From: Agromyces intestinalis
GTDB taxonomy: Bacteria; Actinomycetota; Actinomycetes; Actinomycetales; Microbacteriaceae
DNA: 64,000 bases
NCBI RefSeq assembly: GCF_008365295.1
Contig: NZ_CP043505.1
Location: forward strand, 930,001 to 994,000
Direction: 5' to 3'
The notes beneath the pieces were generated by a model. The model had not been told where the DNA came from. It saw only the letters and a list, made by a program, of their open reading frames with translations, and did not search any database. Shown here in pieces: positions 8,946 through 17,642 of this stretch. The translations under genes and the position numbers were made by a program. How positions within the stretch are numbered: the stretch's first letter is position 1; the number at the start of each line of letters is the position of its first letter.

Positions 8946-10388
8946 ATGACGCTCGTCGCCGGAGTCGACTCGTCGACCCAATCGTGCAAGGTCGTGATCC
9001 GGGATGCCGCGACCGGCGCCCTCGTGCGCTCGGGCCGCGCCTCGCACCCCGACGGCACCGAGGTCGACCCCCAGGCGTGGTGGTCGGCCCTCCAGCAGGC
9101 CATCGCGGCGGCGGGCGGCCTCGACGACGTCGCCGCGATCTCGATCGCGGGCCAGCAGCACGGCATGGTCGTGCTCGACGCCGAGGGCCGGGTCATCCGC
9201 CCCGCGCTGCTCTGGAACGACACCCGCTCGGCCGGCGCCGCGCGCGATCTGATCGACGAGGTCGGCGCCGACGCGTACGCCGAGCGCACCGGCGTCGTGC
9301 CCGTGGCATCCTTCACCGCGACGAAGTTGCGCTGGCTGCGCGACGCCGAGCCCGAGGCCGCGGCGCGGGTCGCCGCGGTCGCGCTCCCCCACGACTGGCT
9401 CACCTGGCGGCTGCGCGGGTTCGGCCCGGCCGGCGAGGCGGATGCTCCGCTCGGGCCGGTGCTCGACGAGCTCGCCACCGACCGATCGGATGCCTCGGGC
9501 ACCGCGTACTGGGGCGCCGACGGGTACGACCGCGACCTCCTCGAGCGCGCACTGGGCCACGACGCCGTGCTGCCCCGCGTGGTCGGCCCGGCCGACCGGG
9601 TCGGCGAGACCGTGGCCGGCGTCGTCGTCGGCCCCGGCGCGGGCGACAACGCGGGCGCTGCACTCGGCCTCGACGCGCAGCCCGGCGATGTCGTGGTGTC
9701 GATCGGCACCTCCGGCACCGTGTTCGCGGTGACCGAGCAGCCCGTGGCCGACGCGTCGGGCACCGTCGCCGGCTTCGCCGACGCGAGCGGCAACTGGCTG
9801 CCGCTCATCGCCACGCTGAACGCGGCGCGCGTGCTCGACTCGACCGCGGGGCTGCTGGGCGTCGACCACGCCGAGCTCGGCCGACTGGCGCTCGAGGCCG
9901 AGCCCGGGGCATCCGGCCTGGTGCTCGTGCCCTACTTCGAGGGCGAGCGCACGCCGAACCTGCCCGACGCGACCGCCTCGCTGCACGGCATGACCCTCGG
10001 GTCGACGACGCGCCCGAACCTCGCCCGCGCCGCCGTCGAGGGCCTGCTCTGCGGGCTCGCCGACGGGCTCGACGCGGTGCGCGGCCAGGGCGTCGAGGCC
10101 CGCCGGGTGCTGCTCATCGGCGGTGCCGCGCAGAACCCCGCCGTGCGCGCGATCGCCGCGCAGGTCTTCGACGCGCCCGTCGCGATTCCGGCGCCGGGCG
10201 AGTACGTCGCCGACGGCGCCGCCCGCCAGGCCGCCTGGGCGCTGACCGGCGAGCGGCCCGGCTGGGTCGTCGAGCTCGCCGCCGAGCTCGAACCCGACAC
10301 GCGGCCCGAGATCCGCGCGGCCTACGCCGCTGCCGCCGGCCGCGTCGCCGACGCGGCGTCCGCGGCATCCATCCCCGCCCTCGGCTGA
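8946..10388 (+). CDS. xylB: Xylulokinase (FGGY family)
   Basis: 480 residues, normal for XylB. It phosphorylates D-xylulose with ATP to xylulose-5-phosphate, which enters the pentose phosphate pathway. The N-terminal FGGY domain starts with the phosphate-binding [12 protein letters not shown] and carries the substrate motif AGQQHGMV. The C-terminal domain carries the catalytic base D234 ([13 protein letters not shown]) and the GTSGT and GGAAQNP loops. The start is the ATG behind AAGGAA; the in-frame codon 24 bases earlier has no ribosome site. It follows xylA after a large hairpin. Confidence 0.96.
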   Translation: MTLVAGVDSSTQSCKVVIRDAATGALVRSGRASHPDGTEVDPQAWWSALQQAIAAAGGLDDVAAISIAGQQHGMVVLDAEGRVIRPALLWNDTRSAGAARDLIDEVGADAYAERTGVVPVASFTATKLRWLRDAEPEAAARVAAVALPHDWLTWRLRGFGPAGEADAPLGPVLDELATDRSDASGTAYWGADGYDRDLLERALGHDAVLPRVVGPADRVGETVAGVVVGPGAGDNAGAALGLDAQPGDVVVSIGTSGTVFAVTEQPVADASGTVAGFADASGNWLPLIATLNAARVLDSTAGLLGVDHAELGRLALEAEPGASGLVLVPYFEGERTPNLPDATASLHGMTLGSTTRPNLARAAVEGLLCGLADGLDAVRGQGVEARRVLLIGGAAQNPAVRAIAAQVFDAPVAIPAPGEYVADGAARQAAWALTGERPGWVVELAAELEPDTRPEIRAAYAAAAGRVADAASAASIPALG

Positions 10389-10468
10389 GCCGGGGCGGCC
10401 CACCGACTCGTGGCCGGCGACGCAGGTGCGCTCGTCGTCGGCCACGACCCCCTCCCGAGGCAGGACCC

Positions 10469-11752
10469 ATGACCACCGACCCCGTCGCTCACCGTCGAGG
10501 CGAGACCGTGCTGACCGTGCTCGATCGCGACGGCGTTCCGCTCGCCGACACCGACATCGTGGTCGCGCAGACCCGGCACACGATCGCGTTCGGCAACATC
10601 GGGTTCGACCTGGTCGACCTCGCGAACGGCCGCGGCGCCCCCGGCGACGAGGAACTCGGCCGGCGGTTCACCGACCTGTTCGACACCGCGACGCTGCCCT
10701 TCTACTGGGCGCAGTTCGAGCCTGTCGAGGGTCGTCCGCGCACGGACGAGCTGCGTCGCACCGCGGAGTGGTTCCGCGACCGGGGCGTCGCCGTGAAGGG
10801 GCATCCGCTCGCCTGGCACACCCTCGCGCCGGCCTGGCTGCTCGGCCGGCCCGTCGACGAGGTCGAGCGCACCCTGCGCGCTCGCATCCGCCGCGACGTC
10901 GCCGACTTCGCCAGGCTCATCGACACCTGGGATGCGATCAACGAGGTCGTGATCCTGCCCGAGTTCGACGCCGAGCCCAACGCGATCACGCCGCTCGCCC
11001 AGGCGCGCGGCCGCGTGCCGATGGTGCGCCTCGCCGTCGACGAGGCGCGAGCCGCGAACCCCGAGGTCAGGCTGCTGCTGAACGACTTCGACCTGTCGCC
11101 CCGGTACGAGCGCCTCATCGAAGCGGTGCTCGATGCGGGGGTGCGTCTCGACGCGATCGGTCTGCAGACCCACATGCACCAGGGGTTCCGCGGTGAGGCG
11201 CAGCTCGTCGAGATCGCCGACCGGTTCGCCCGGTTCGGGCTGCCGCTGCACTTCACCGAGACCTCGCTGGTCTCGGGCGACCTGATGCCGCCGCACATCG
11301 TCGACCTCAACGACTGGCAGGTCGACGAGTGGCCGTCGACGCCCGAGGGAGAAGCCCGCCAGGCCGACGAGCTCGAGCGGCACTATCGCGCCCTGGTCGG
11401 GCATCCGGCCGTCGAGGCGATCACGTACTGGGGCATCACCGATCGCGGCGCGTGGCTGAACGCGCCCATCGGGCTGCTGCGCGCCGACGGTTCGCCGAAG
11501 CCGTCGTACGAACGCTTGCACGAGCTCGTGCGCGGCGAATGGTGGCTCCACGACACGGCGCTGCGCACCGATGCCGACGGCCGGGTGGTCGTGCGCGGTT
11601 TCGCGGGCGAGTACACGGTGCGGGCGGTCGGCGACGCAGCGGATGCCTCGGATTCTCCGGATGCTCCGGCTGCTGCGGCTGGTGCGTTCACCGTCGCGCG
11701 CGGCACGGCCGGCGAGGCATCCGTCATGCTGTCGAACCGTTCGGAAGCCTGA
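10469..11752 (+). CDS. Cytoplasmic GH10 xylanase/xylo-oligosaccharide hydrolase
   Basis: 427 residues with no signal peptide or transmembrane segment, so it probably works inside the cell on imported xylo-oligomers. A short beta-rich N-terminal segment (HRRGETVLTVLDRDGVPLAD) precedes the GH10 barrel, with acid/base E159 (WDAINEVV) and nucleophile E264 (LHFTETSLVSG). KGHPLAWHTLAPAW and VEAITYWGITDRGAWLN are conserved GH10 blocks. An acidic, Ala-rich C-terminal tail (about 380-427) is of unknown use. It lies 80 bases after xylB in the same direction, so probably in the same operon. Confidence 0.9.
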   Translation: MTTDPVAHRRGETVLTVLDRDGVPLADTDIVVAQTRHTIAFGNIGFDLVDLANGRGAPGDEELGRRFTDLFDTATLPFYWAQFEPVEGRPRTDELRRTAEWFRDRGVAVKGHPLAWHTLAPAWLLGRPVDEVERTLRARIRRDVADFARLIDTWDAINEVVILPEFDAEPNAITPLAQARGRVPMVRLAVDEARAANPEVRLLLNDFDLSPRYERLIEAVLDAGVRLDAIGLQTHMHQGFRGEAQLVEIADRFARFGLPLHFTETSLVSGDLMPPHIVDLNDWQVDEWPSTPEGEARQADELERHYRALVGHPAVEAITYWGITDRGAWLNAPIGLLRADGSPKPSYERLHELVRGEWWLHDTALRTDADGRVVVRGFAGEYTVRAVGDAADASDSPDAPAAAAGAFTVARGTAGEASVMLSNRSEA

Positions 11753-11776
11753 CGGCGCCTCGCCCGACCCGACTCG

Positions 11777-12907
11777 TCACCCGCGCGCGATCAACCCGTT
11801 CAGCAGCGCCGCGCCGGTCTCCGCATCGGGCACGGTGACGACGAACGGCCCCGCACCGCGGCGCTCGACCTCGATCGCGGTGCCGCCGCGAAGGATCACT
11901 CCGCGTCGACCGCGCGCGTCGAAACGGAAGCCCCATCCGCCGAACTCCGCCGGGCGCACGTCGACCGCGCGCGCGACGACCGCGTCGGCGAGCCGCACGC
12001 GCCCGATCGGCAGACCGAGCAGGGTGCGCACGGTGAGCCCCGACCCGTCGATCGCGACGCGCGCGGCCGTCGTGGTCGCCAGTACGCCGATCACGAGCAC
12101 CGCTCCGAGCGAGAACAGCCACGCCGACGGCGCCAGCACGACCGGCACGAGGGCGAGCACGAGGGCGAGCACCGCGAGCGCCGTTACCGGCCAGGGTGCC
12201 CGCACCACCGACGTCCACACGGCACGTTCTCCTGGCGCGAGGCGGATCGCCGCCCGCAGCGCGATCGCGACGGCTTCGCCGTCGTCGTCGCCCGCTTCGG
12301 GCGCCGGCAGCACGATCCACGTCGCGACGCCCGCGAGCACTGCGAGCCCGAGCGCGATCACGACGACGACCGCCACCTCCCAGCCGTCGGGCACTCCGCC
12401 GTCGAGCTGCAGACCGGTGAGCGACACGAAGACGACGGCGAGCGCGAGCGTCACGCCGGGCGAGAACACGGCGGCCGGGCGCGTCGCAGCGGCCGGGCTC
12501 GGGGCACCGGCCGCGCTCGGGCCACTGCCCGGGCGCGACGGCGAGGCATCCGCGGTGCGCGTCGCCGGTCGACGCGACACCCAGGCCGAGACCGCCATGA
12601 TCGCCAGCACGCCGAGCGAGATGCCGAGGTAGGTGAGCAGGTTCGCGACGGGCGGCATCCAGCCGTCGGCTTCGCCGTCGGCGCCCCAGTGCGTGACGAG
12701 CGGATCGGGGGTGCGCGGCAGCCAGGCGATGAGGATGCCGGTGCCGGCGGCGATGATCGCGAGCGGAATCCACAGCACGACGGCGAGCACGATGCGGCGG
12801 TCGCGGCGGTCGCGGCGATCGTGCGCAGCGCGGTCGGTCGCGGGCGCGTCGGGTGCGGACGCGCCGGAAAGCGGTGCTGCGGATGCCTCGGGGCGGCGTC
12901 GGGTCAT
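11777..12907 (-). CDS. DUF1648 membrane protein
   Basis: 376 residues. About six hydrophobic segments follow a charged, basic N-terminal tail. The segment WLPRTPDPLVTHWGADGEADGW is the DUF1648 signature, and the C-terminal part (from about 290) is a soluble beta-rich region ending LNGLIARG. The start codon overlaps the stop of the GntR gene by ATGA, so the two are translationally coupled. GntR (YtrA type)/DUF1648 pairs are common in Gram-positive bacteria, but the function of DUF1648 proteins is not established; a role at the envelope is only inference. Confidence 0.85.
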   Translation of the reverse strand: MTRRRPEASAAPLSGASAPDAPATDRAAHDRRDRRDRRIVLAVVLWIPLAIIAAGTGILIAWLPRTPDPLVTHWGADGEADGWMPPVANLLTYLGISLGVLAIMAVSAWVSRRPATRTADASPSRPGSGPSAAGAPSPAAATRPAAVFSPGVTLALAVVFVSLTGLQLDGGVPDGWEVAVVVVIALGLAVLAGVATWIVLPAPEAGDDDGEAVAIALRAAIRLAPGERAVWTSVVRAPWPVTALAVLALVLALVPVVLAPSAWLFSLGAVLVIGVLATTTAARVAIDGSGLTVRTLLGLPIGRVRLADAVVARAVDVRPAEFGGWGFRFDARGRRGVILRGGTAIEVERRGAGPFVVTVPDAETGAALLNGLIARG

Positions 12908-13257
12908 CGGGAGAGCTCCTCTCGGACGAGTGCCAGGATGGCGTCGGCGGTGATGCCCCGCTCGCGGGCGGCCTCGACGAGGTCGACGGCGTGCCGGCGC
13001 ACCGCGGCCAGTTCGGCGGCGGCGCCCGTGACGATCGCGCCGCGCCCGCGCCGGAGTTCGACGAAGCCCTCGTCGCGCAGCGACTGGTAGGCGTGCAGCA
13101 CGGTGTGCACGTTGACCTCGAGCGATGCGGCGAGTTCGCGGGCGGCCGGCAGCCGGTCGCCGGCGGCGAGCCGACCGGCGAGGACCTCGGCGCGCACGGC
13201 GCGCACGAGCTGCTCGAAGATCGGCGTCGACGACGCGGGATCGATGCGGATGATCAC
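12904..13257 (-). CDS. GntR-family (YtrA subfamily) regulator
   Basis: 117 residues: a winged helix (PIFEQLVRAVRAEVLAGRLAAGDRLPAARELAASLEVNVHTVLHAYQSL) plus a short C-terminal helix pair with no ligand-binding domain, the YtrA subfamily plan. The start is GTG. On the reverse strand a TAGAAT-like -10 inside the palindrome lies so close to the GTG that the mRNA may be nearly leaderless. Such regulators usually repress their own operon, which here includes the coupled DUF1648 gene. Confidence 0.9.
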   Translation of the reverse strand: MIIRIDPASSTPIFEQLVRAVRAEVLAGRLAAGDRLPAARELAASLEVNVHTVLHAYQSLRDEGFVELRRGRGAIVTGAAAELAAVRRHAVDLVEAARERGITADAILALVREELSR

Positions 13258-13267
13258 CCGCTTATTA

Positions 13268-13285
13268 TTCTAGTTTTCACTAGAA
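13268..13285. promoter_or_regulatory. GntR operator (TTCTAGT-TTTC-ACTAGAA)
   Basis: A perfect 7-4-7 inverted repeat 11 bases before the gntR start codon, in an unusually AT-rich patch of this GC-rich window. It overlaps the presumed -10, so binding would block transcription. YtrA-type regulators bind symmetric sites of this kind in their own promoters. Confidence 0.75.
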
Positions 13286-13294
13286 CAATGCAAC

Positions 13295-13993
13295 TCACGC
13301 CGACGCGTGCCCGAGCCATCCGATCGCCTGCGCGAGCAGCTCGCGGTGCGGGCCGGAGTCGTACGAGCGCACGTCGTGCCCCAGCGCGTCGTAGACGAGG
13401 CGCGACTCGCCGAACTCGCGCGCCCAGACGAGCGGGTGCCGGATGCCCTGTTCCTCGTGCTCGGCGATCGGCTCGATCACGTCGTGCAGGCGCAGGCCCG
13501 AGTACCGCTCGTCGACGACGTCGAAGTCGAGCAGCCCGGCGCGGACCGGGTGGTCGCCGACGAGGTGCACGTGCGCGAGCCCGAGCTCGGGATGCCACGA
13601 CCGCCCGTCGACCCAGCGGCCGCCGAGCGCGAGGTCGAAGGCCGGGTAGTCGCGCAGGCTCGCCGCGGCGGCGTGCACCGCGAGGATTCCGATGCCCCGC
13701 TCGACCGCGACGGCGAGCGGCGCGGGGTCGACCCGGACGTCGCCGTCGACCGCGTCGGCGGACCCGACCGCCTCACTGTCGTCGACCGGACGGTCGGGGT
13801 CTCCGGCGTTCACCACGAGCAGGTCGAGGTCGTCGGGCAGGCCCGCGAGCGCGGCATCCACATCGGTGCGCACCTCGATCTCGTACCCGGCCCGCTCGAC
13901 GAGCGAGGCCAACCGCGCACTCGTCTCGTCGAACCGGTGCCAGGGGTCGGCGTACCGCCCGCCGCCGCTCAGGATCATCGCGCGTCCGCTCAT
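13295..13993 (-). CDS. ThuA-like domain protein
   Basis: 232 residues with the ThuA (trehalose-utilisation/glutamine-amidotransferase-like fold) pattern: MILSGGGRYADPWHRFDETSARLASLVE at the N terminus, GIGILAVHAAAASLRDYP in the middle, then GGRWVDGRSWHPE and HPLVWAREFGESRLVYDALGHD. ThuA proteins are linked in other bacteria to oxidised (3-keto) sugar metabolism, but their reaction is not settled. The start codon overlaps the stop of the membrane-protein gene (ATGA), so it is the last member of a coupled three-gene unit with the STAND ATPase, an unusual partnership. Confidence 0.8.
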   Translation of the reverse strand: MSGRAMILSGGGRYADPWHRFDETSARLASLVERAGYEIEVRTDVDAALAGLPDDLDLLVVNAGDPDRPVDDSEAVGSADAVDGDVRVDPAPLAVAVERGIGILAVHAAAASLRDYPAFDLALGGRWVDGRSWHPELGLAHVHLVGDHPVRAGLLDFDVVDERYSGLRLHDVIEPIAEHEEQGIRHPLVWAREFGESRLVYDALGHDVRSYDSGPHRELLAQAIGWLGHASA

Positions 13994-14850
13994 GCCGCCA
14001 TCGTGTCCCGTCCGGCCGCGCGGGCCACGTCGACCCGCCGACGCTCCATCCGCGCGACGAACACCGCGTACGCGACGGCCGACGCCGCGATGCCGGCCGA
14101 GAACCCCCACGCCGCCGGGCGATCCCACCGCAGGTCGCCGGCGCGCACCGCGACCGAGACGAGCATCACGGCGAGGCTCGCGAGCTGCGCCTGGAACACC
14201 CAGCGGAAGCTCGACCAGCGCCGGTCGCGCAGCATCCACACGTTCACGAAGCCCGGCAGGGTCAGCACGGCGCCCACGACCCTGGCGGTGAGCGGGGTGA
14301 GCGGCCACGCCCACGAGCCGAGGAACGGCTCGGGTGCGGCGAACAGCACCAGCCCGGTGACGGATGCCACGCTGCCCGCCACGGCGAGCGCGATCGCCCA
14401 CGCCCGCGGTATATCGACGTCGACCCGATCGGGCGCCCACGGGTCCCGCCGCCGGTTCACGAGGAACGCAGCAAGCACCAGGACGGGGGTCGTCGCGTAC
14501 AGCGCCGCCCAGGCGGTGAAGGACGGATGCCCGTGGTGGAACCGATCGAGGTGCAGCAGGGTGGCGACGCCGAGCAGGGTCGCGAACACGACGACCGCCG
14601 GATACCCCGGCCAGACGCGGTGCCAGTGCGTCTCGCGCACCACCCAGGCGAAGAACCAGATGCCTCCGAAGTAGGCCGAGCCGAGCAGCATCGCGGTGAT
14701 CGGTGGCTCGATGGTCCACGCGAACGTCGCGTCGGTGTCGGCGGGGAGCACGAGCAGCAGCACCACCGCGGCGGTCAGGAAGGGGATGATCACCGCGCCC
14801 AGGGCCCGCGTCGGGAGCAGCACCCGGTCGTCGCGGTCGGTCGCGGTCAT
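13990..14850 (-). CDS. Eight-TM membrane protein of unknown function
   Basis: 286 residues with about eight hydrophobic helices (near residues 15-37, 48-72, 82-104, 112-134, 152-174, 186-208, 218-240, 250-272) and short loops. The conserved-looking HLDRFHHGHPSF loop after the third helix is histidine-rich. I do not recognise a named family. It starts 4 bases after the STAND gene stop, behind GAGGAGCTGAAGCG, and ends in an ATGA overlap with the ThuA-like gene, so the three are co-translated. Confidence 0.8.
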   Translation of the reverse strand: MTATDRDDRVLLPTRALGAVIIPFLTAAVVLLLVLPADTDATFAWTIEPPITAMLLGSAYFGGIWFFAWVVRETHWHRVWPGYPAVVVFATLLGVATLLHLDRFHHGHPSFTAWAALYATTPVLVLAAFLVNRRRDPWAPDRVDVDIPRAWAIALAVAGSVASVTGLVLFAAPEPFLGSWAWPLTPLTARVVGAVLTLPGFVNVWMLRDRRWSSFRWVFQAQLASLAVMLVSVAVRAGDLRWDRPAAWGFSAGIAASAVAYAVFVARMERRRVDVARAAGRDTMAA

Positions 14851-14854
14851 CGCT

Positions 14855-17491
14855 TCAGCTCCTCGCGCCGTCGGGCGCCTGGAACGCGACGGCCACGGCG
14901 TCGGCGGTCGACAGCGCCCGGCCGCGCCCCCTGGCCGCTTCGAACATGATCGCGTCGGGGCCGTCGAGCACCCGGTCGACGAACGGCGAGGTCACGATGA
15001 ACGGGCGCATGTTGTAGAGGCCGGTGCGCTCACGCAACACCTCGGCGGCGCCCATCAGCAGGCCGGCGCGTGGCGCGTCGCCCTCTTCCGCTGCGACCGC
15101 GGTGAGTCCCTCGAGCCCGTAGGCGATGCCCTCGTCGTGGGCGAGCCGGCACGAGAGGTCGAGGTTGATCTCGAACCGGCGGCGGGCCTCGTCGGCCTGG
15201 CCGAGCAGCAGGCGCACCCATCCGACGTGGTACTGGGCGATCGCCTCGGCGTGCCGGTCGCCGCGCCGCTGCGCGATGTCCAGGCTCGAGGCGAAGCGCT
15301 CGAGCGCCGAGTCGTAGTGGCCCTGCAGCAGCTCGATGCGGCCGATCGTGACGAGCGCGTGCCCCTCTCCCCACGTGTCGCCGGCCTCGCGCATGCTCGC
15401 GAGCGCGCGCTCGAGGCTCTCGGCCGCGCCGACCGGGTCGGGCGGGGTGAGTGCGGCGAGCTGGGCCAGGCCGAGCGAGATGTACGCGAGCCCTTCGCCG
15501 GGCAGGTCGCCCGACGCGCGGAAGCCCTCGGCGCTGCGCCGCAGGTCGGGGATGAGGGAAACGTCGGGCCACTGCCAGAACGCGATCGCCCTCGTGAAGT
15601 AGAGGGCGGTCGCCTCGGTGAGCCGGTCGAGCGGTTCACCCGAGTCGAGCACCTCGTTCATCCAGGCGCGCGCTTCGCCGAGATGGCCGCCGACCCACCA
15701 GTAGAGGTAGAGCATCCAGGCGAAGTGCGCGGCGGCCGACCACTGCCGGGTGTCGAGCAGATGCCGCATCACGGCGCGCAGGTTGTCGGCGTCGTCGTTC
15801 AGCCGGTCGACCCAGGTCTGCTGCGACACGCCCTCGAGCGCGTACTCGGCCTCCTCGCTGAGGGCGATGAACCACGCGGCGTACCGGTCGTGCACCGCCC
15901 GGGCGTCTGGGAGCTCGAGCAGGTGCTCGTGGGCGACCTCGCGCACCGCGCCGAGCATCATGTAGACCGCACGGTCGCCCCGTTCGCGCTGGTGCAGGAT
16001 GCTCGCGTCGACGAGTGCCTCGAGGTCGACCACGACGTCGCCATCGCCCGCTCCGGCTGCGCCCGGGCTGGGCCGGGCGATCGCCTCGGCCGCCTCGAGC
16101 GAGAACGCTCCGGCGAACACGCCGAGGCGAGCGAACAGGAGCTGGGCCGACTCGGGAACGAGTTGGATGCTCCATTCGATCGCGCCCCGCATGGTGCGGT
16201 GCCGTTCGGGCAGGTCGCGAGAGCCGTCGGTGAGCATCGGCAGGCGCTTGCGCAGCCGCTCGAGCAGTTCGGCGGGCGGCAGCACCCGCGCGCGGGCCGC
16301 GGCCAGCTCGATCGCGAGCGGCACGCCGTCGAGCGCGACGCAGACCCGGGCGACGTCGATCGCGTTCTCTGCGGTGAGCTCGAAATCGGGCTTCACTGTG
16401 CGCACCCGGTCGACGAACAGTCTCACCGAGGCGGCCTGCAGCTCGGTCGGCCGGTCGACGATGCGCGACGGGTCGGGCAGCGGCAGCGGACCGAGTTCGA
16501 CGCCGTGCTCGCCCGAGACCCGGAGCAGGCTGCGACTGGTCACCAGCAGCGAGATATCCGGCAGCTCCTCGAGCAGGTCGCGCAGCACCGTGCCCGCGTC
16601 GATCACCTGCTCGAAGTTGTCGACCAGCAGCAGCATCCGCCGTCCGCGCAGCGCGACCTGCAGCTTCCGATCGAAGTCGCCCTCGCCGGTGTCGTGCACG
16701 CCGATCGCGGCGGCGATCGCGGCCGTCACCCGGTCGGGCGCGGTGACCGCGGCGAGGTCGACGAACGCGACCCCGTCGGCGAAGTCGTCGCGCACCTCGT
16801 GCGCCACCACGAGCGCGAGCAGGCTCTTGCCGATGCCGGCGGGGCCGGTCACGGTGATGAATCGCGCTGAGCCGCGCAGCAGGTCGAGCACCCGGGCGAG
16901 CTCGCGCTCGCGGCCGATCATCTCCGACAGCGGAACGGGAGGCGGTGTCACGTGCCCGGTCTCGACGACGAGCGGCTCGCCGGTCGACGGCCACACGGGT
17001 TCGCGTGCCGCGGCCGTCGCGAAGCGCTCGGCGAGCAGGGTCGCGAGGTCGCCCCGCACGAGTTCGGCGAGTTCGTCCTCGTCGGCGAAGTAGACGTAGG
17101 CGGCGCCGTCGTCGTCGCGGATGCGGTCGAGCAGTTCGACCAGCCGCGGTTCGCGCTCGGCCGCCTCTTTCACGTAGACGAGCTTGGGCATATCGCGGGG
17201 GGCGAGCCGGTACTCGTCCTCGAGTCCTGAGATCTCCTCGCCCGGGGCGACCCAGCCGTAGCGCTCGGCGTAGAGCCCGACGAAAATGTCGCTCTGCTCG
17301 AGATAGGCCCGGTAGAGCTCGCGGGGCGGGTGCGGGCGGGCGCCGAGTTCGAACATCACGGGCGCGAGGCGCAGCTCTTCGATCGCACGGCGCACGGCGC
17401 GCCGTTCCGGCGCGAGTTCGCGCAGCGTCGAACTCACGAAGACACGCAGGCGCTGGTCGGGCGTCCGGATGGACGCCCGCGCAGGGTTCAT
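14855..17491 (-). CDS. DUF4062-NB-ARC-TPR STAND ATPase
   Basis: 878 residues. Residues about 13-110 form a DUF4062 domain (RLRVFVSSTLRELAPERRAV ... DIFVGLYAERYGWV), a TIR-like fold. A STAND/NB-ARC ATPase follows, with Walker A GPAGIGKS (K222), Walker B LLLVDNFE (D291), a TSRS sensor and the GLPL-like GVPLAIELAAARA. A winged-helix region follows (about 450-560), then TPR repeats (about 570-800). STAND proteins are ATP-driven switches in signalling, transcription control, toxin-like death and phage defence. With no HTH or LuxR tail, this one is not an obvious transcription activator. The tight operon with a membrane protein and a ThuA-like protein suggests these are partners. Ligand and output are unknown. 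Confidence 0.88.
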   Translation of the reverse strand: MNPARASIRTPDQRLRVFVSSTLRELAPERRAVRRAIEELRLAPVMFELGARPHPPRELYRAYLEQSDIFVGLYAERYGWVAPGEEISGLEDEYRLAPRDMPKLVYVKEAAEREPRLVELLDRIRDDDGAAYVYFADEDELAELVRGDLATLLAERFATAAAREPVWPSTGEPLVVETGHVTPPPVPLSEMIGRERELARVLDLLRGSARFITVTGPAGIGKSLLALVVAHEVRDDFADGVAFVDLAAVTAPDRVTAAIAAAIGVHDTGEGDFDRKLQVALRGRRMLLLVDNFEQVIDAGTVLRDLLEELPDISLLVTSRSLLRVSGEHGVELGPLPLPDPSRIVDRPTELQAASVRLFVDRVRTVKPDFELTAENAIDVARVCVALDGVPLAIELAAARARVLPPAELLERLRKRLPMLTDGSRDLPERHRTMRGAIEWSIQLVPESAQLLFARLGVFAGAFSLEAAEAIARPSPGAAGAGDGDVVVDLEALVDASILHQRERGDRAVYMMLGAVREVAHEHLLELPDARAVHDRYAAWFIALSEEAEYALEGVSQQTWVDRLNDDADNLRAVMRHLLDTRQWSAAAHFAWMLYLYWWVGGHLGEARAWMNEVLDSGEPLDRLTEATALYFTRAIAFWQWPDVSLIPDLRRSAEGFRASGDLPGEGLAYISLGLAQLAALTPPDPVGAAESLERALASMREAGDTWGEGHALVTIGRIELLQGHYDSALERFASSLDIAQRRGDRHAEAIAQYHVGWVRLLLGQADEARRRFEINLDLSCRLAHDEGIAYGLEGLTAVAAEEGDAPRAGLLMGAAEVLRERTGLYNMRPFIVTSPFVDRVLDGPDAIMFEAARGRGRALSTADAVAVAFQAPDGARS

Positions 17492-17580
17492 GAGGAAAAG
17501 TCTCTTCCTGCGTGGGCGCGGTGTCCAGCAACGGCACGGATGTCACGAGCCGCCGCCGTCCCCCAGTGCGGGGGTCGTGC

Positions 17581-17621
17581 GACTCCGGCACCGATGCGCC
17601 CCTGGCATCGGTGCCGGAGTC
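17581..17621 (-). terminator. Hairpin terminator after glycerate kinase
   Basis: Perfect 17-bp arms (GACTCCGGCACCGATGC and complement) with a 7-base loop, about 20 bases past the glycerate kinase stop and about 90 bases before the STAND gene start. It separates two codirectional units. No U-tract is present. Confidence 0.75.
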
Positions 17622-17642
17622 GGCGCCGGCCCCAGGCGGAGG

